DNA from: Chloroflexota bacterium
Lineage (GTDB): Bacteria; Chloroflexota; UBA6077; JACCZL01
Length of the DNA stretch: 64,000 nucleotides
Assembly: GCA_020845495.1 (NCBI GenBank)
Contig: JADLFM010000216.1
Location: 62,001 to 126,000, forward strand
Direction of reading: 5' to 3'
In this document: piece after piece, positions 36,233 to 44,871 of the stretch
How the letters are laid out: each line of letters begins with the position of its first letter
Position numbering within the stretch: the stretch's first letter is position 1
The notes under the pieces: generated by a model
The model's input: the letters and a program-made list of their open reading frames with translations, nothing else
The model's database searches: none
What the model was told of the DNA's origin: nothing
Made by a program: the position numbers and the translations under genes

Positions 36233-37408
36233 ATGCGGAGCTACCGCGTCCTGGTACTCATGATGGTGGCGCTCATGACCGCGCTGAGCGCCTGTGGACA
36301 GGCGAGCCAGCCAACCCCAACAGCGGCCCCCAAGACGGAGGCCAGGCCCACCGACGCGCCCAAACCAACCACGGCCGCTTCGCCGGTGGCAGCGGCATTG
36401 CCGCTCACATCCCCAGCGATAGCAGCATCTCCTGCCGCTGGCGCATCTCCTGCCGCCAGCCCGGTTGCCGCGGCCTCGCCGGTCGCCTCACCGGCGGCTA
36501 GCCCGAACCCGTCACCGGCCGCTGCTGCGTCACCGGCGGCAGCACCATCCCCGATCGTCTCGACCGTGCCGGAATCGGCCCCTCGCCCGACCGTTCGGAT
36601 GGGCTCGACGAACTTCAGCGAGCAGGTGCTGCTGGCTGAGGCGTACGCCCAGGTGCTGGAGGAAGATGGCTACACTGTCGAGCGTCGCCTGAATCTCGGC
36701 ACCCGCGAGATCGTCTTCCCAGCCATTCAATCCGGCGAGATCGACATGTACCCAGAATACATGGCCTCGCTCTTAGCCTTCGCGAGCCGGGGCCAGACGT
36801 TGGGAAGCTCCGACCCGGCCCCGACCTACCGCAGTCTGCTCTCGGTGCTCCAGCCGATGGGGCTGACGGTGCTCCAGTACGCCCCGGCCATCGACACCAA
36901 CGCCTTTGTGGTCACGCAGGCGACGGCTCAGAAGTACCACCTTGTGAAGCTGAGCGACCTCGCACCGGTCGCGTCGCAACTGGTGCTCGGAGGACCGCCG
37001 GAGTGCCCGGAACGCCCCTTCTGCCTGATTGGCCTGAAGAACGTCTACGGGATCACCTTCAAAGAATTCAAGCCGCTCGATGCGGGTGGTCCACTGACCG
37101 TTGCCGCGTTGGAGGCAGGTCAGATCGACGTTGGCGAGTTGTTCTCTACCAGCGCCGTCATCGCCCAGCGCCACTTCGTCATGCTGGAGGATGACAAGCA
37201 CCTGCAACTGGCCGACAACGTGGTGCCGCTGGTGCGGACCGACCTGATCCTGAAGGCACCGCCGAGCTTCCAGACGCTCCTCAACAACGTCAGCGCCAAA
37301 CTGACGACAGCAACCCTCACCAACCTCAACGCGCAGATCGAGACCGAACGTAAGGATCCGCGCGACGTGGCGAACGCCTGGCTGAAATCGGAGGGGCTGC
37401 TCAAGTGA
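36233..37408 (+). CDS. Osmoprotectant ABC transporter substrate-binding lipoprotein
   Basis: OpuCC/OsmX-type binding lipoprotein, 391 aa. The signal peptide ends in a lipobox LSAC (Cys near residue 22). Residues 25-118 form a long Ala/Pro/Ser-rich linker, then the conserved domain starts VRMGSTNFSEQVLLAEAYAQ, with QSGEIDMYPEYMASLL, the central VLGGPPECPERPFCLIGL, and VAALEAGQIDVGELFSTSA. AGAAGGAG precedes the ATG. It is 288 bp after the permease, closing the transporter cluster. Ligand likely glycine betaine, choline or a relative. Confidence 0.9.
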   Translation: MRSYRVLVLMMVALMTALSACGQASQPTPTAAPKTEARPTDAPKPTTAASPVAAALPLTSPAIAASPAAGASPAASPVAAASPVASPAASPNPSPAAAASPAAAPSPIVSTVPESAPRPTVRMGSTNFSEQVLLAEAYAQVLEEDGYTVERRLNLGTREIVFPAIQSGEIDMYPEYMASLLAFASRGQTLGSSDPAPTYRSLLSVLQPMGLTVLQYAPAIDTNAFVVTQATAQKYHLVKLSDLAPVASQLVLGGPPECPERPFCLIGLKNVYGITFKEFKPLDAGGPLTVAALEAGQIDVGELFSTSAVIAQRHFVMLEDDKHLQLADNVVPLVRTDLILKAPPSFQTLLNNVSAKLTTATLTNLNAQIETERKDPRDVANAWLKSEGLLK

Positions 37409-37451
37409 CGCAGCGGCAACGGCGCGGGGAATTCTGCCCGCCTGGATGCCC

Positions 37452-37495
37452 TCGCCCATGGCCCCACTCCCGCACAGGAGTGGGGCCATGGGCGA
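37452..37495. terminator. Bidirectional hairpin between convergent genes
   Basis: Perfect 19-bp arms (37452-37470 and 37477-37495) with a six-base loop CGCACA. It lies between the end of the binding-protein gene (plus, 37408) and the end of the DapA-like gene (minus, 37511). Confidence 0.85.
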
Positions 37496-37510
37496 AGGGG
37501 TGATCCGCCG

Positions 37511-38437
37511 CTAGACGGCCGCTCCAGCCGCCTGAGCGACGATATTGGCAGCAGCCTGCGCTTCCTCGGCAGTGGCGGCCCGGAATGGCGCGCGCATCGC
37601 TGCCGTCTTGATGACGCCACGCCGCACCAGCGCCGCCTTCATCGCCGCGAAGCTCGATCCGACCGGCGAAGCGTCCTTCACGACGCCTGAAAGCTGGCTC
37701 GTGACCATGACCCGCGCTTCATGGCGAGCCGCATCAGCCAGATCGCCGGCCCGGGCGGCCTCGTAGGTGCGCACGCACGCCTCGGCGCACACATTCGCCA
37801 CGCCGGGGATCGCGCCAGCTCCGCCGGCGTAGACGCTCACGTCAATCAGGCCGGTCGTCCCCAGGAAGCAGCGCAAGTCCACGCCATCCGTCTTCGCGTC
37901 GACCAGCACTCGGCGGAACCACTCCAGGTCGTTCTGACTGTCCTTGAGCCCAACGATCACGCCATCTTTGGCCAGCCGCCGAATGACCGGCGCGTCAACC
38001 TTCACTTTGACGGTCTGGGGGATGTTGTAGACCAGCAACGGGGCGTCCAGGGCGCTCCGAATCGCTCGGTAGTGCGCTTCGATCTCAGGCTGACTGTTGG
38101 CGTAGTAGTAAGGCGGGGTGGCGGCGAGAGCGTCGGCTCCGGCGGCCAGCGCTCGCCGGCCATTCTCGATGGCGAGCAGCGTGCTGGCGTCGCCGACGTT
38201 CGCGACGACCGGAACTCGCCCGCGCGCCGCCTTGACGGTCGTCGCGACGGCGGCGGCGCGCTCGTCGGCGTCGAAGCATGCAAACTCGCCGGTCGTGCCC
38301 ATCGCCCAGAGGCCATGCACGCCTTCGCCGATGAGGTAGTCCGCCAGGCTGGCAAGCGAGTCGTGATCGATCCGCTGATCTTCGTGAAGCGGTGTCAGCA
38401 TCGGCGGGAAGATGCCGTGCAGGCGGCTGAGATCCAT
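37511..38437 (-). CDS. DapA-family aldolase/lyase
   Basis: Class I aldolase of the dihydrodipicolinate synthase/N-acetylneuraminate lyase superfamily, 308 aa. The Schiff-base Lys is Lys165 in VGLKDSQND, the active-site Tyr is Tyr137 in LLVYNIPQ, and AMGTTGEFACFDADER carries the conserved Thr-Thr. GDASTLLAIENGRRALAAGA supports the fold. The ATG at 38437 has GAGG eight bases upstream, better than the GTG at 38446. It stands alone, so the substrate (dihydrodipicolinate, sugar acid or other) is open. Confidence 0.88.
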   Translation of the reverse strand: MDLSRLHGIFPPMLTPLHEDQRIDHDSLASLADYLIGEGVHGLWAMGTTGEFACFDADERAAAVATTVKAARGRVPVVANVGDASTLLAIENGRRALAAGADALAATPPYYYANSQPEIEAHYRAIRSALDAPLLVYNIPQTVKVKVDAPVIRRLAKDGVIVGLKDSQNDLEWFRRVLVDAKTDGVDLRCFLGTTGLIDVSVYAGGAGAIPGVANVCAEACVRTYEAARAGDLADAARHEARVMVTSQLSGVVKDASPVGSSFAAMKAALVRRGVIKTAAMRAPFRAATAEEAQAAANIVAQAAGAAV

Positions 38438-38700
38438 GACGTCCACCTCGGTCTAGTGTCAGGGCGTCGACAGGATACCCCATCCCGTTCGGCGGCGAGT
38501 GGCGACTGGCGAGGCTGAACTCATGCAGGGGCAGTCCTGGTGGCTGAAGAGGCGGAGTTTCTACGGCACGGCTCTTGCCGGCTCGCCAGACTACCCGGCG
38601 GACAGAAAGCGGAAGCGATGAGCGGAAGCGGTCCCGCGGCCCCGAACCATCGTTCGTCCGTACCTATCGTTCGCCCACAAGCATTGTTCGGAGGTGACGT

Positions 38701-39372
38701 GTGCGTCTCAAACAGTTCGCAGTCAGCGCGCTGGTGGCACTCACAGCAACGCTGCCCGGGCCGGTGGTCGCTCAGACCCAACCGCAGGCACCGGTCCGGG
38801 AGGTGTACGCTGCCAGCCTGGAACCCCTCAATACGAACGTCACGAAGCGGCCGGCGAGCGGCTTCGCTCTCCTGACCGTCGATGGCGATGGGTTGACCGT
38901 ACAGGTCGTCGCTCGCGGGCTTGACCCAGGAACGCCCCACCTTCAGCATATCCACGGCTTTCTCGATTCCGACGCCAAGGCTACCTGCCCGACGGCACAG
39001 GCTGACAAGAACGGCGACGGGATCGTCGACATCGCCGAACTGGTCCCGATTGCCGGTCGCACCCTCATCCCGCTAAATCAGGATCCCATCGGTATGATGT
39101 TGCTCAATCCAGCGCTCTTCCCGACTCCAGGCGGCCCCAACTGGTCCTACTACTACGAGCAGACCGTCCCGATCGATCAACTCGGGCAAGCCGCCGATCA
39201 GGCTTTCGGCGTTACCAACTTCTCGCTCGATCTCGACACACGCACCATCGTCGTTCACGGCATCAGCCCGGATGCCACGCTGCCGGACTCCGTCAGTTCC
39301 GTGCCAGGCACGAAGGTGCCAGCGCAGGTAACCCTGCCGGTCGCCTGCGGGGCGCTCACGCGCGTGCAGTAG
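38701..39372 (+). CDS. Secreted protein with CHRD-like domain
   Basis: A 223-aa exported protein with a signal peptide ending near VVAQTQ. The stretch ASGFALLTVDGDGLTVQVVA, then GTPHLQHIHGFLDSDAKATC, resembles CHRD-type or superoxide-dismutase-like beta-sandwich proteins, and DKNGDGIVDIAE looks like a calcium-binding EF-hand or dockerin loop. GGAGG precedes the GTG. No clear partner; function is unknown. Confidence 0.75.
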   Translation: MRLKQFAVSALVALTATLPGPVVAQTQPQAPVREVYAASLEPLNTNVTKRPASGFALLTVDGDGLTVQVVARGLDPGTPHLQHIHGFLDSDAKATCPTAQADKNGDGIVDIAELVPIAGRTLIPLNQDPIGMMLLNPALFPTPGGPNWSYYYEQTVPIDQLGQAADQAFGVTNFSLDLDTRTIVVHGISPDATLPDSVSSVPGTKVPAQVTLPVACGALTRVQ

Positions 39373-39786
39373 CGACCGTATTCCCCACCTTTCCCGCTGC
39401 GGCTGCGACGTCCGCAGACCGCGCGATGCTCTCAGATCGGTCGTGCCACGGGCAGCCCAGGGAGCGCCTGGCGTGTCGCTCCCGGCACTCCCTGGCTACC
39501 GTCCGGCGGGTGCTGGCACTGCGGGCGTCGAAACCCGCGTGACGGTGTTGCTACGGCACGAGAACGGTACTTCGACGGGCAGTGCATAGCTCGTCCCGGG
39601 TTCTACTCGAGACGTGAGCGCTGACCTGGCACACGGTTCAGGCAGCCACCGGCCATGACGCCAGATCGTAGGCGTCCGGGCGGCGCGCCGGCGCGGCTCG
39701 AAGTCAGAGCCCACCCGATTGGCGTCAGCACGACCGCCACGCTCCTGCGCGATCCTTCCGAGGGGCGCGGCGGGTAGGCTCGCTCT

Positions 39787-39840
39787 CCCTCCGGGCAGAC
39801 GGCCCTCCGGGCAGACGGCCCTCCGGGCAGACGGCCCTCC
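39787..39840. repeat. 16-bp tandem repeat, 3.4 copies
   Basis: Exact copies of CCCTCCGGGCAGACGG at 39787-39802, 39803-39818 and 39819-39834, plus six bases. Confidence 0.93.
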
Positions 39841-39922
39841 ACAGTCCCTCGGAGGGTGGTCCCGTGACGCCGACCCCGGCCCCCGGCCCCTGACAACCGC
39901 CTCATGACAGCAGTCTTCTGAC

Positions 39923-40033
39923 GGCGGCCCGATGCCGGTGACCCGATGCCGGCGGCCCGATGCCGGCGGCCCGATGCCGGTGGCCCGATGCCGGCGGCCC
40001 GATACCGGTGACCCGATGCCGGTGACCCGATGC
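39923..40033. repeat. 14-bp tandem repeat, eight copies
   Basis: Unit GGCGGCCCGATGCC with variants GGTGACCCGATGCC and GGCGGCCCGATACC, eight copies in a row. The two main variants alternate irregularly. Confidence 0.93.
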
Positions 40034-40295
40034 ATGGCGCCCGCCTTCCGGCTGAGGAGGGGTCAGATGTCCCGGCTGTTTCAGGGACAAAACGGCCGGC
40101 CCGCCCCTAACACGGCCTCAGAAGGCCCTGAGCGGGGGAGCCCAGATGGATGCTCGCAGGTATGCATGGGGTGAGTTACACATCTCGCGCCAATGTTACT
40201 AGTCAGAATGCCCCGAACGGGTCATGGGCCGGCCGTCTCATCGTCCAGGCACGCTGCGTTGGAAGGGGGTGACGAACGCCTGCGAGCTAAGGACA

Positions 40296-40928
40296 ATGCA
40301 CAGCCAGATCCCGCGTCACGCCCAGCCACGTCGCCTGCCGATCGTCGTCCACGCCACGCTTACCGCGCTCTGGCTCCTCGCCAGCACCTGGGGAAGCGTC
40401 CCGATCGCCGCGGCTGCCGCCCGAGATGCGGCTGGCCCCGAGGCTGCTCTGGCAGCCGGCCCTGACGGCGTCGATGCCAGCGACGCCGAGGCAACCCGTG
40501 CCGCGTCCTACCTCGACCAACTCCTCGGCGAGATCAACGCTCGGCGCGCTCGCGCTGGCTCGCCGCCCGTGGTCTTCGCCGGCCCGGCCGCGAATCTGGC
40601 GGTGAATCAATACCTCGCGGACTTGACTCCGCTGATGGAAGCGTACAAGTCCTGCTTCCACGGCACCGGAAATCCAGTGGCGCCGGGCTGGGACTACGTG
40701 AGCGCGGCCGGTCTGGGCGGCGAGGCTCGCGGTGAGGTGCTGGGCTGCCCGGACACCAATGGCTACTGGACGGCTGCCCGGATCGCCGAGGGCTGGTGGA
40801 ACTCCCCGACCCATCGGCAGTCGCTGTACGGCGACCGCGGCGTCAACGTCATCGCCTGCGGAACATTCGGCCCCCAGAAGAGCGGACATGCCTACGAGAC
40901 GATCGCCTGCGTGACGTACCGGGTCTGA
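40296..40928 (+). CDS. Secreted CAP-like domain protein, copy 1
   Basis: A 210-aa exported protein with an N-terminal signal segment (LPIVVHATLTALWLLASTWG). The region LLGEINARRARAGSPPVVF, the later ARIAEGWWNSPTHRQSLYG, and NVIACGTFG resemble the CAP/SCP (CRISP-Antigen5-PR1) fold seen in many bacterial secreted proteins. The central WDYVSAAGLGGEARGEVLGC is shared with the neighbour at 41247-41837, so the two are paralogues. The ATG at 40296 has AAGG upstream. Confidence 0.75.
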   Translation: MHSQIPRHAQPRRLPIVVHATLTALWLLASTWGSVPIAAAAARDAAGPEAALAAGPDGVDASDAEATRAASYLDQLLGEINARRARAGSPPVVFAGPAANLAVNQYLADLTPLMEAYKSCFHGTGNPVAPGWDYVSAAGLGGEARGEVLGCPDTNGYWTAARIAEGWWNSPTHRQSLYGDRGVNVIACGTFGPQKSGHAYETIACVTYRV

Positions 40929-41037
40929 TAGCGTGGGTGTCTGACCCAGGGGAACCGCCGCAACCGCACCAGAGGCATCCTGGACATCAGTGCGAAGGTC
41001 GAGCGGTCGACGAGACGGGCAGCCCCCGGAGTCATCT

Positions 41038-41062
41038 CGGCCGGCGCTACGAGCGCCGGCCG
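41038..41062 (+). terminator. Rho-independent terminator after CAP-like copy 1
   Basis: An 11-bp perfect stem (CGGCCGGCGCT, loop ACG, complement) followed by TGTCTTATTT, about 110 bp after the stop of the gene. It is the clearest intrinsic terminator in the window because a T-rich run follows. Confidence 0.85.
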
Positions 41063-41246
41063 TGTCTTATTTGAGCGGTTTGATTGCTCTCTTGCGCCTC
41101 GATGTCCGTGTCGTGACCGCTATACTTCCCGTTTCTATCCAGAATGAGCGGTTATAACGATCAGGTGACAGAACGAGTTACTTTGTTTCTAACGTTTACG
41201 CTAAGGTAGGCAGCGCGCAACACCAGCCTGCTGGAAGTTTGTCTAC
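41063..41246 (+). promoter_or_regulatory. AT-rich upstream region of CAP-like copy 2
   Basis: Unusually AT-rich for this window, with TATACT at 41121-41126 and GTTATAACG at 41151-41159, and TGAGCGGTT occurring twice. It probably holds the promoter of the gene at 41247; exact elements are not assigned. Confidence 0.4.
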
Positions 41247-41837
41247 ATGCCTGTTCATCTGACAGCTATGTTGCCACTGTTGCGGGCCACGCTCGCGGCT
41301 GCACTCCTCGCGAGTGTCACACTCGTAGCTCCAGGCGTTGCACTGGCGGCACCGCAGAGCGCGGGTTCCTCAGCGGCGCCGATCCACAAGCCCGCTGCCG
41401 ACGACTACGGCACGTACCTGTCTCGGCTGCTCGACGAGATCAACGCGCGGCGCGCCGCGGTCGGCACCCAGTCGCTCCACTTCGTTCCCCAGGCCGCCAA
41501 CGCCGCGCTCGGGCAGTTCCTCGACCTGACGTCGCCGAGCCTCGCCTGGCCGATGCCTTGCGCCCACCAGTTCGTAGGCAACGAGTTTTCGTGGGACTAC
41601 GTCGCAGCGTCCGGGTATGAGGGTCAGGCGCTCGGCGAAGTGCTGGCCTGCCCCGGGCCTGAGCCTTACTGGACGCCCGCGCGCGCGGCCGAAAGCTGGT
41701 GGGAGTCACCCTATCATTTCGACGTGTTGTACGCGGACGGCGCAGCCACCGAGATTGCGTGCAGCGCGAACGGCTTCCAGCGAGGCAAACGCGACACAGC
41801 GGCGACTGCCGTCCTCTGCGTGCTCTACCGCGAATGA
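41247..41837 (+). CDS. Secreted CAP-like domain protein, copy 2
   Basis: A 196-aa exported protein with a signal peptide (LLRATLAAALLASVTLVAPG). LSRLLDEINARRAAVGTQSL, FSWDYVAASGYEGQALGEVL, PYWTPARAAESWWESPYHFD and the closing TEIACSANG match the preceding paralogue region by region. It is a CAP/SCP-like fold candidate without the full set of classic cavity residues. The two copies probably arose by duplication. Confidence 0.75.
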   Translation: MPVHLTAMLPLLRATLAAALLASVTLVAPGVALAAPQSAGSSAAPIHKPAADDYGTYLSRLLDEINARRAAVGTQSLHFVPQAANAALGQFLDLTSPSLAWPMPCAHQFVGNEFSWDYVAASGYEGQALGEVLACPGPEPYWTPARAAESWWESPYHFDVLYADGAATEIACSANGFQRGKRDTAATAVLCVLYRE

Positions 41838-41884
41838 GTCGCCGCCCACAGTCGATGCTGGGCGTCGGCGGGTAGCGCCGCGCC

Positions 41885-41937
41885 AGGAAGCCCGAAGGTC
41901 GGCAACAGTATGTCTGTTGCCAGCCTTCGGGCTTCCT
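41885..41937. terminator. Hairpin between convergent CAP-like copy 2 and DUF3500 gene
   Basis: Arms of 24 bases (41885-41908 and 41914-41937) pair with one mismatch and one G-T pair; loop of five bases. Placed between two converging stops, it can serve both. Confidence 0.8.
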
Positions 41938-41992
41938 GCTCCATGCAACCCGGGCGCCGGCGACGCGCCCGGCGCCCCGCTACTGCTGGTGC

Positions 41993-43006
41993 CTAGTGAT
42001 GGTGCGAGCTCTCGCGGTAGTGGCGCGCCAGCAGATCCTCGCCCCAGTCGTTCGTGAAGTCGCGCCAGACAGAGTGAATGTGGTTGGCGTCCTGCTGGGT
42101 GTTGTCGTACTCCAGCATGAACGTCGGTCCCTTGACGTTGTAGTAGTGGCCGTTGCCCGGCGCCTTCTCGGTCGGGCCGGCCCAGGCGAAGGTGATCCGG
42201 TCCAGGCCCGCCCGCTCGATACGGGCCCACTCATTCGGCGAGAGGTCGTCGGCGGCGCGCTCGACGTAGTGTCGGATCAGGCGCACGAGCAAATCCCGCT
42301 GGCCGCCGCCAAGCTTGCTAAGCCCGAGGCCGACCGGCGTCATGTCTGGGCTGACCGAGCGGATGTTCGTCGTGAGCAAGTCGGCCGGTGCGGTCTGGTT
42401 GACGATGGCGACGGCTCGCTGATCGGCATCCAGGCTCTGGACGAGCTCGCGAGCGAGATCTTCCTCGGCGGCAAGCGTCCGGCTCCCCTTCTCCGGCCCG
42501 TGCTTGACGGTGGCCGGATTGGCGCCAAAGAACTGCGGCAGAGGCGCTATCAGGTCGCCGTCTACGAGAGTGAAGTGCAGCCCGATGTGGTGGCCGCCCG
42601 CCCGCCAGGCCCAGGGGTCGCGCCCGCCCGGCTCGCCGAAGATACTGAACCAGTAGCGTTCCGAATCGCGGAGCCACGGGGTGGGGCGCTGCTCGATGGT
42701 CTCCTCTTCCCGCAAGATCGGCTCGAGAGCGATGATGCGGCGCGCCTCCCGCACCCCCCGCGCGCTCAAGCCGGTGTCCATGAGCGCGAGCGCTAGCTCG
42801 CGCTGCCCCGGTGTCATGTCGGCGAGGATCAGGCCGTTCCGTTCGACGGGCGTATAGTGCCAGAGGTACCGCTCGTCGCCGACGAACGGAAAGGTCGCCC
42901 GCTCGCGCTGCTGCGGGGAGAGCGACGCGAGGAAACGGTTAGCGGCCTCGGCCATGCGGCGAGCAGCGGACGGCGCACGTTGGGTGACGAGAGTATCGGT
43001 GGCCAC
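41993..43006 (-). CDS. DUF3500 domain-containing protein
   Basis: A 337-aa protein of the DUF3500 family, whose function is not established. Recognisable parts are [60 protein letters not shown] with [12 protein letters not shown], and [20 protein letters not shown]. It ends in a His-rich tail. The GTG at 43006 is chosen because AAGGAG lies six bases upstream; an ATG at 43039 would add 11 residues. No signal peptide is seen. Confidence 0.85.
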   Translation of the reverse strand: MATDTLVTQRAPSAARRMAEAANRFLASLSPQQRERATFPFVGDERYLWHYTPVERNGLILADMTPGQRELALALMDTGLSARGVREARRIIALEPILREEETIEQRPTPWLRDSERYWFSIFGEPGGRDPWAWRAGGHHIGLHFTLVDGDLIAPLPQFFGANPATVKHGPEKGSRTLAAEEDLARELVQSLDADQRAVAIVNQTAPADLLTTNIRSVSPDMTPVGLGLSKLGGGQRDLLVRLIRHYVERAADDLSPNEWARIERAGLDRITFAWAGPTEKAPGNGHYYNVKGPTFMLEYDNTQQDANHIHSVWRDFTNDWGEDLLARHYRESSHHH

Positions 43007-43106
43007 GGGCGACTCCTTCGGTGCAATCGGCCGACTCATCCAGCATAGCAGGGTCGCACCAGGAGAGCCACTGTCCCGCCGTCGGGCCGCCGAGCCCTCA
43101 GCCAAA

Positions 43107-43176
43107 CCATCAGGCCGTCAGGCCGTCAGGCCATCAGGCCATCAGGCCATCAGGCCGTCAGGCCATCAGGCCATCA
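43107..43176. repeat. 8-bp tandem repeat, about nine copies
   Basis: Copies of CCATCAGG and CCGTCAGG in a row, about 170 bp upstream of the glyA start. It lies within the glyA/DUF3500 divergent gap. Confidence 0.93.
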
Positions 43177-43225
43177 CGTGGCGCTCCCACCGCCCATCAG
43201 GTGTCGTCCACGATCCGGCTCCTAC

Positions 43226-43288
43226 CGATCGCACATGGCCTCCTCTCGATCGCACACGACCTCCTCCCGATCGCACGTGGTCTCATGC
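43226..43288. repeat. 21-bp tandem repeat, three diverged copies
   Basis: Copies at 43226-43246, 43247-43267 and 43268-43288 share CGATCGCAC at their starts. It ends 55 bp before the glyA ATG. Confidence 0.85.
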
Positions 43289-43343
43289 TCACAACCAGCC
43301 GGGGGTATACTCCGGCCAAGACGCGACGCACGGAGGATCCCTC

Positions 43344-44624
43344 ATGGCCATCGAGACGCAGGCCGGCCAACAGGCTGCTTCGCTGCGCCCCCGAGCAGCG
43401 CTCGAACACGATGATCCGGAGATCTGGTCGCTCCTGCAACGCGACCATCGCCGCCACAACGAGACCCTGAATTTCATCGCCAGCGAGAACTACGCCTCGC
43501 CGGCTGTCCTCGAGGCGCTGGCCTCCCACCTGAACGCCAAGTACGCCGAGGGCTACCCCCATGGCCGCTACTATCAGGGCGTCGGCATCGTCGACGACGT
43601 CGAGACGCTGGCGATCGAGCGGGCGAAGCAGTTGTTCGGCGCCGAGCACGCCAACGTCCAACCTCACTCAGGTAGCAGCGCCAACATGGCTGCCTATTAC
43701 GCCCTGCTGGAGCTTGGCGACACCATCCTGGGGATGGATCTGAGCCACGGCGGGCACCTGACGCACGGCAGCCCGGTCAGCTTTTCGGGCAAGCAGTTCC
43801 GTTTCGTCTCCTACCACGTGACCGAGGATACGGAGACGATCGATTATGACGAGGTCGCCCGCCTCGCCCACGAGCACCGCCCCAAGATGATCGTCGCCGG
43901 CGCGTCGGCGTACCCCCGCATCATCGACTTCGCCCGCTTTCGGCAGATCGCCGACGAGGTTGGGGCGCTCTTCATGGCCGACATCGCGCATATCGCGGGA
44001 CTCGTCGTCGCCGGCGTCCACCCGAGCCCGGTACCCTACGCCGACGTGGTCACGACCACCACCCATAAGTCGCTGCGCGGGCCGCGCGGCGGTCTGATCC
44101 TCAGTCGCGCGAAGCACGCCAAGGCGATCGATCGGGCGGTCTTTCCGATGCTCCAGGGCGGCCCGATCCTCGGCGCGGTGGCGGCACGCGCCGTCTGCTT
44201 CCGCGAGGCGATGCAGCCGTCGTTCCGGACGTATTCCGAGCGCATCGTCGCCAATGCCCAGGCACTCGCCGACGAGATGCAGCGGGGTGGGCTGCGGCTG
44301 GTTTCGGGTGGCACCGACAACCACCTGCTGCTGGTCAGCCTGCTCGACCGCTCCTACACTGGCGCGAAGCTCGCCGAGGCGCTGGAGCAGGTCGGCATCA
44401 TCACCAGCAAGTCGACCGTCCCTGGTGAGACGCGCTCGCCGCGTCAGACCAGCGGGGTGCGCTTCGGGACGCCGGCCGTCACTACCCGCGGCGCGACCGA
44501 GGCCCAGATGCGGCAGGTGGCGCGGGCGGTGGTGACGGTGGCCGAGGATCCGGACGATACTGGCCGCCGCGAGCGGGTACACGCCGACGTCCGCGCCATC
44601 GCGGAGACGCTGGAGACGATCTAA
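43344..44624 (+). CDS. glyA: Serine hydroxymethyltransferase
   Basis: PLP enzyme that interconverts serine and glycine with tetrahydrofolate, 426 aa, normal length. The PLP Lys is Lys242 in [65 protein letters not shown] and [15 protein letters not shown] are family signatures. The ATG at 43344 has CGGAGG upstream; an in-frame extension through tandem repeats is rejected. It lies close to purine salvage genes and supplies one-carbon units. Confidence 0.96.
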   Translation: MAIETQAGQQAASLRPRAALEHDDPEIWSLLQRDHRRHNETLNFIASENYASPAVLEALASHLNAKYAEGYPHGRYYQGVGIVDDVETLAIERAKQLFGAEHANVQPHSGSSANMAAYYALLELGDTILGMDLSHGGHLTHGSPVSFSGKQFRFVSYHVTEDTETIDYDEVARLAHEHRPKMIVAGASAYPRIIDFARFRQIADEVGALFMADIAHIAGLVVAGVHPSPVPYADVVTTTTHKSLRGPRGGLILSRAKHAKAIDRAVFPMLQGGPILGAVAARAVCFREAMQPSFRTYSERIVANAQALADEMQRGGLRLVSGGTDNHLLLVSLLDRSYTGAKLAEALEQVGIITSKSTVPGETRSPRQTSGVRFGTPAVTTRGATEAQMRQVARAVVTVAEDPDDTGRRERVHADVRAIAETLETI

Positions 44625-44871
44625 TCAACCCGCGCCTGACGACCTCAGATCACGAGATGCACTGCCTCATCTGCCCGCTCCCGCATGGACGAGCGAGGCC
44701 GGAGGGCCGTCGCATAGCCCGACTGCGTCGGGTGCTGGGGATGGAGAGCCGAACACGGCGCACGGCACGGGGGGCGGTAGTCTGACGGAGCGGGCGGGCA
44801 ACGAGCGATGCGGAGGTGGCGGCGAGAGCAACCGAACCGCCGTATCGCCCGGTGACCCGAGCCGGAACGCC

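Larger units (their letters stand above)
39373..40295. other. 920-bp repeat-rich gap
   Basis: Between the CHRD-like gene and the first CAP-like gene. It contains a 16-bp tandem array (39787-39840) and a 14-bp tandem array (39923-40033). The minus-strand frame across it reads as simple repeats (RHRVTGIGPPASG type) and is not counted as a gene. Confidence 0.6.

Noticed and set aside
39496..40035. Minus-strand frame of 179 residues through the 14-bp array
   Set aside because: The translation is made of the tandem repeat itself (RHRVTGIGPPASG units) and has no domain.
43107..43176. CRISPR-like array
   Set aside because: The repeats are 8 bp with no spacers; no cas genes are present.
42954..43343. 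In-frame N-terminal extension of glyA
   Set aside because: It reads through 8-bp and 21-bp tandem repeats as simple peptide repeats; the ATG at 43344 has a ribosome-binding site and the family length.
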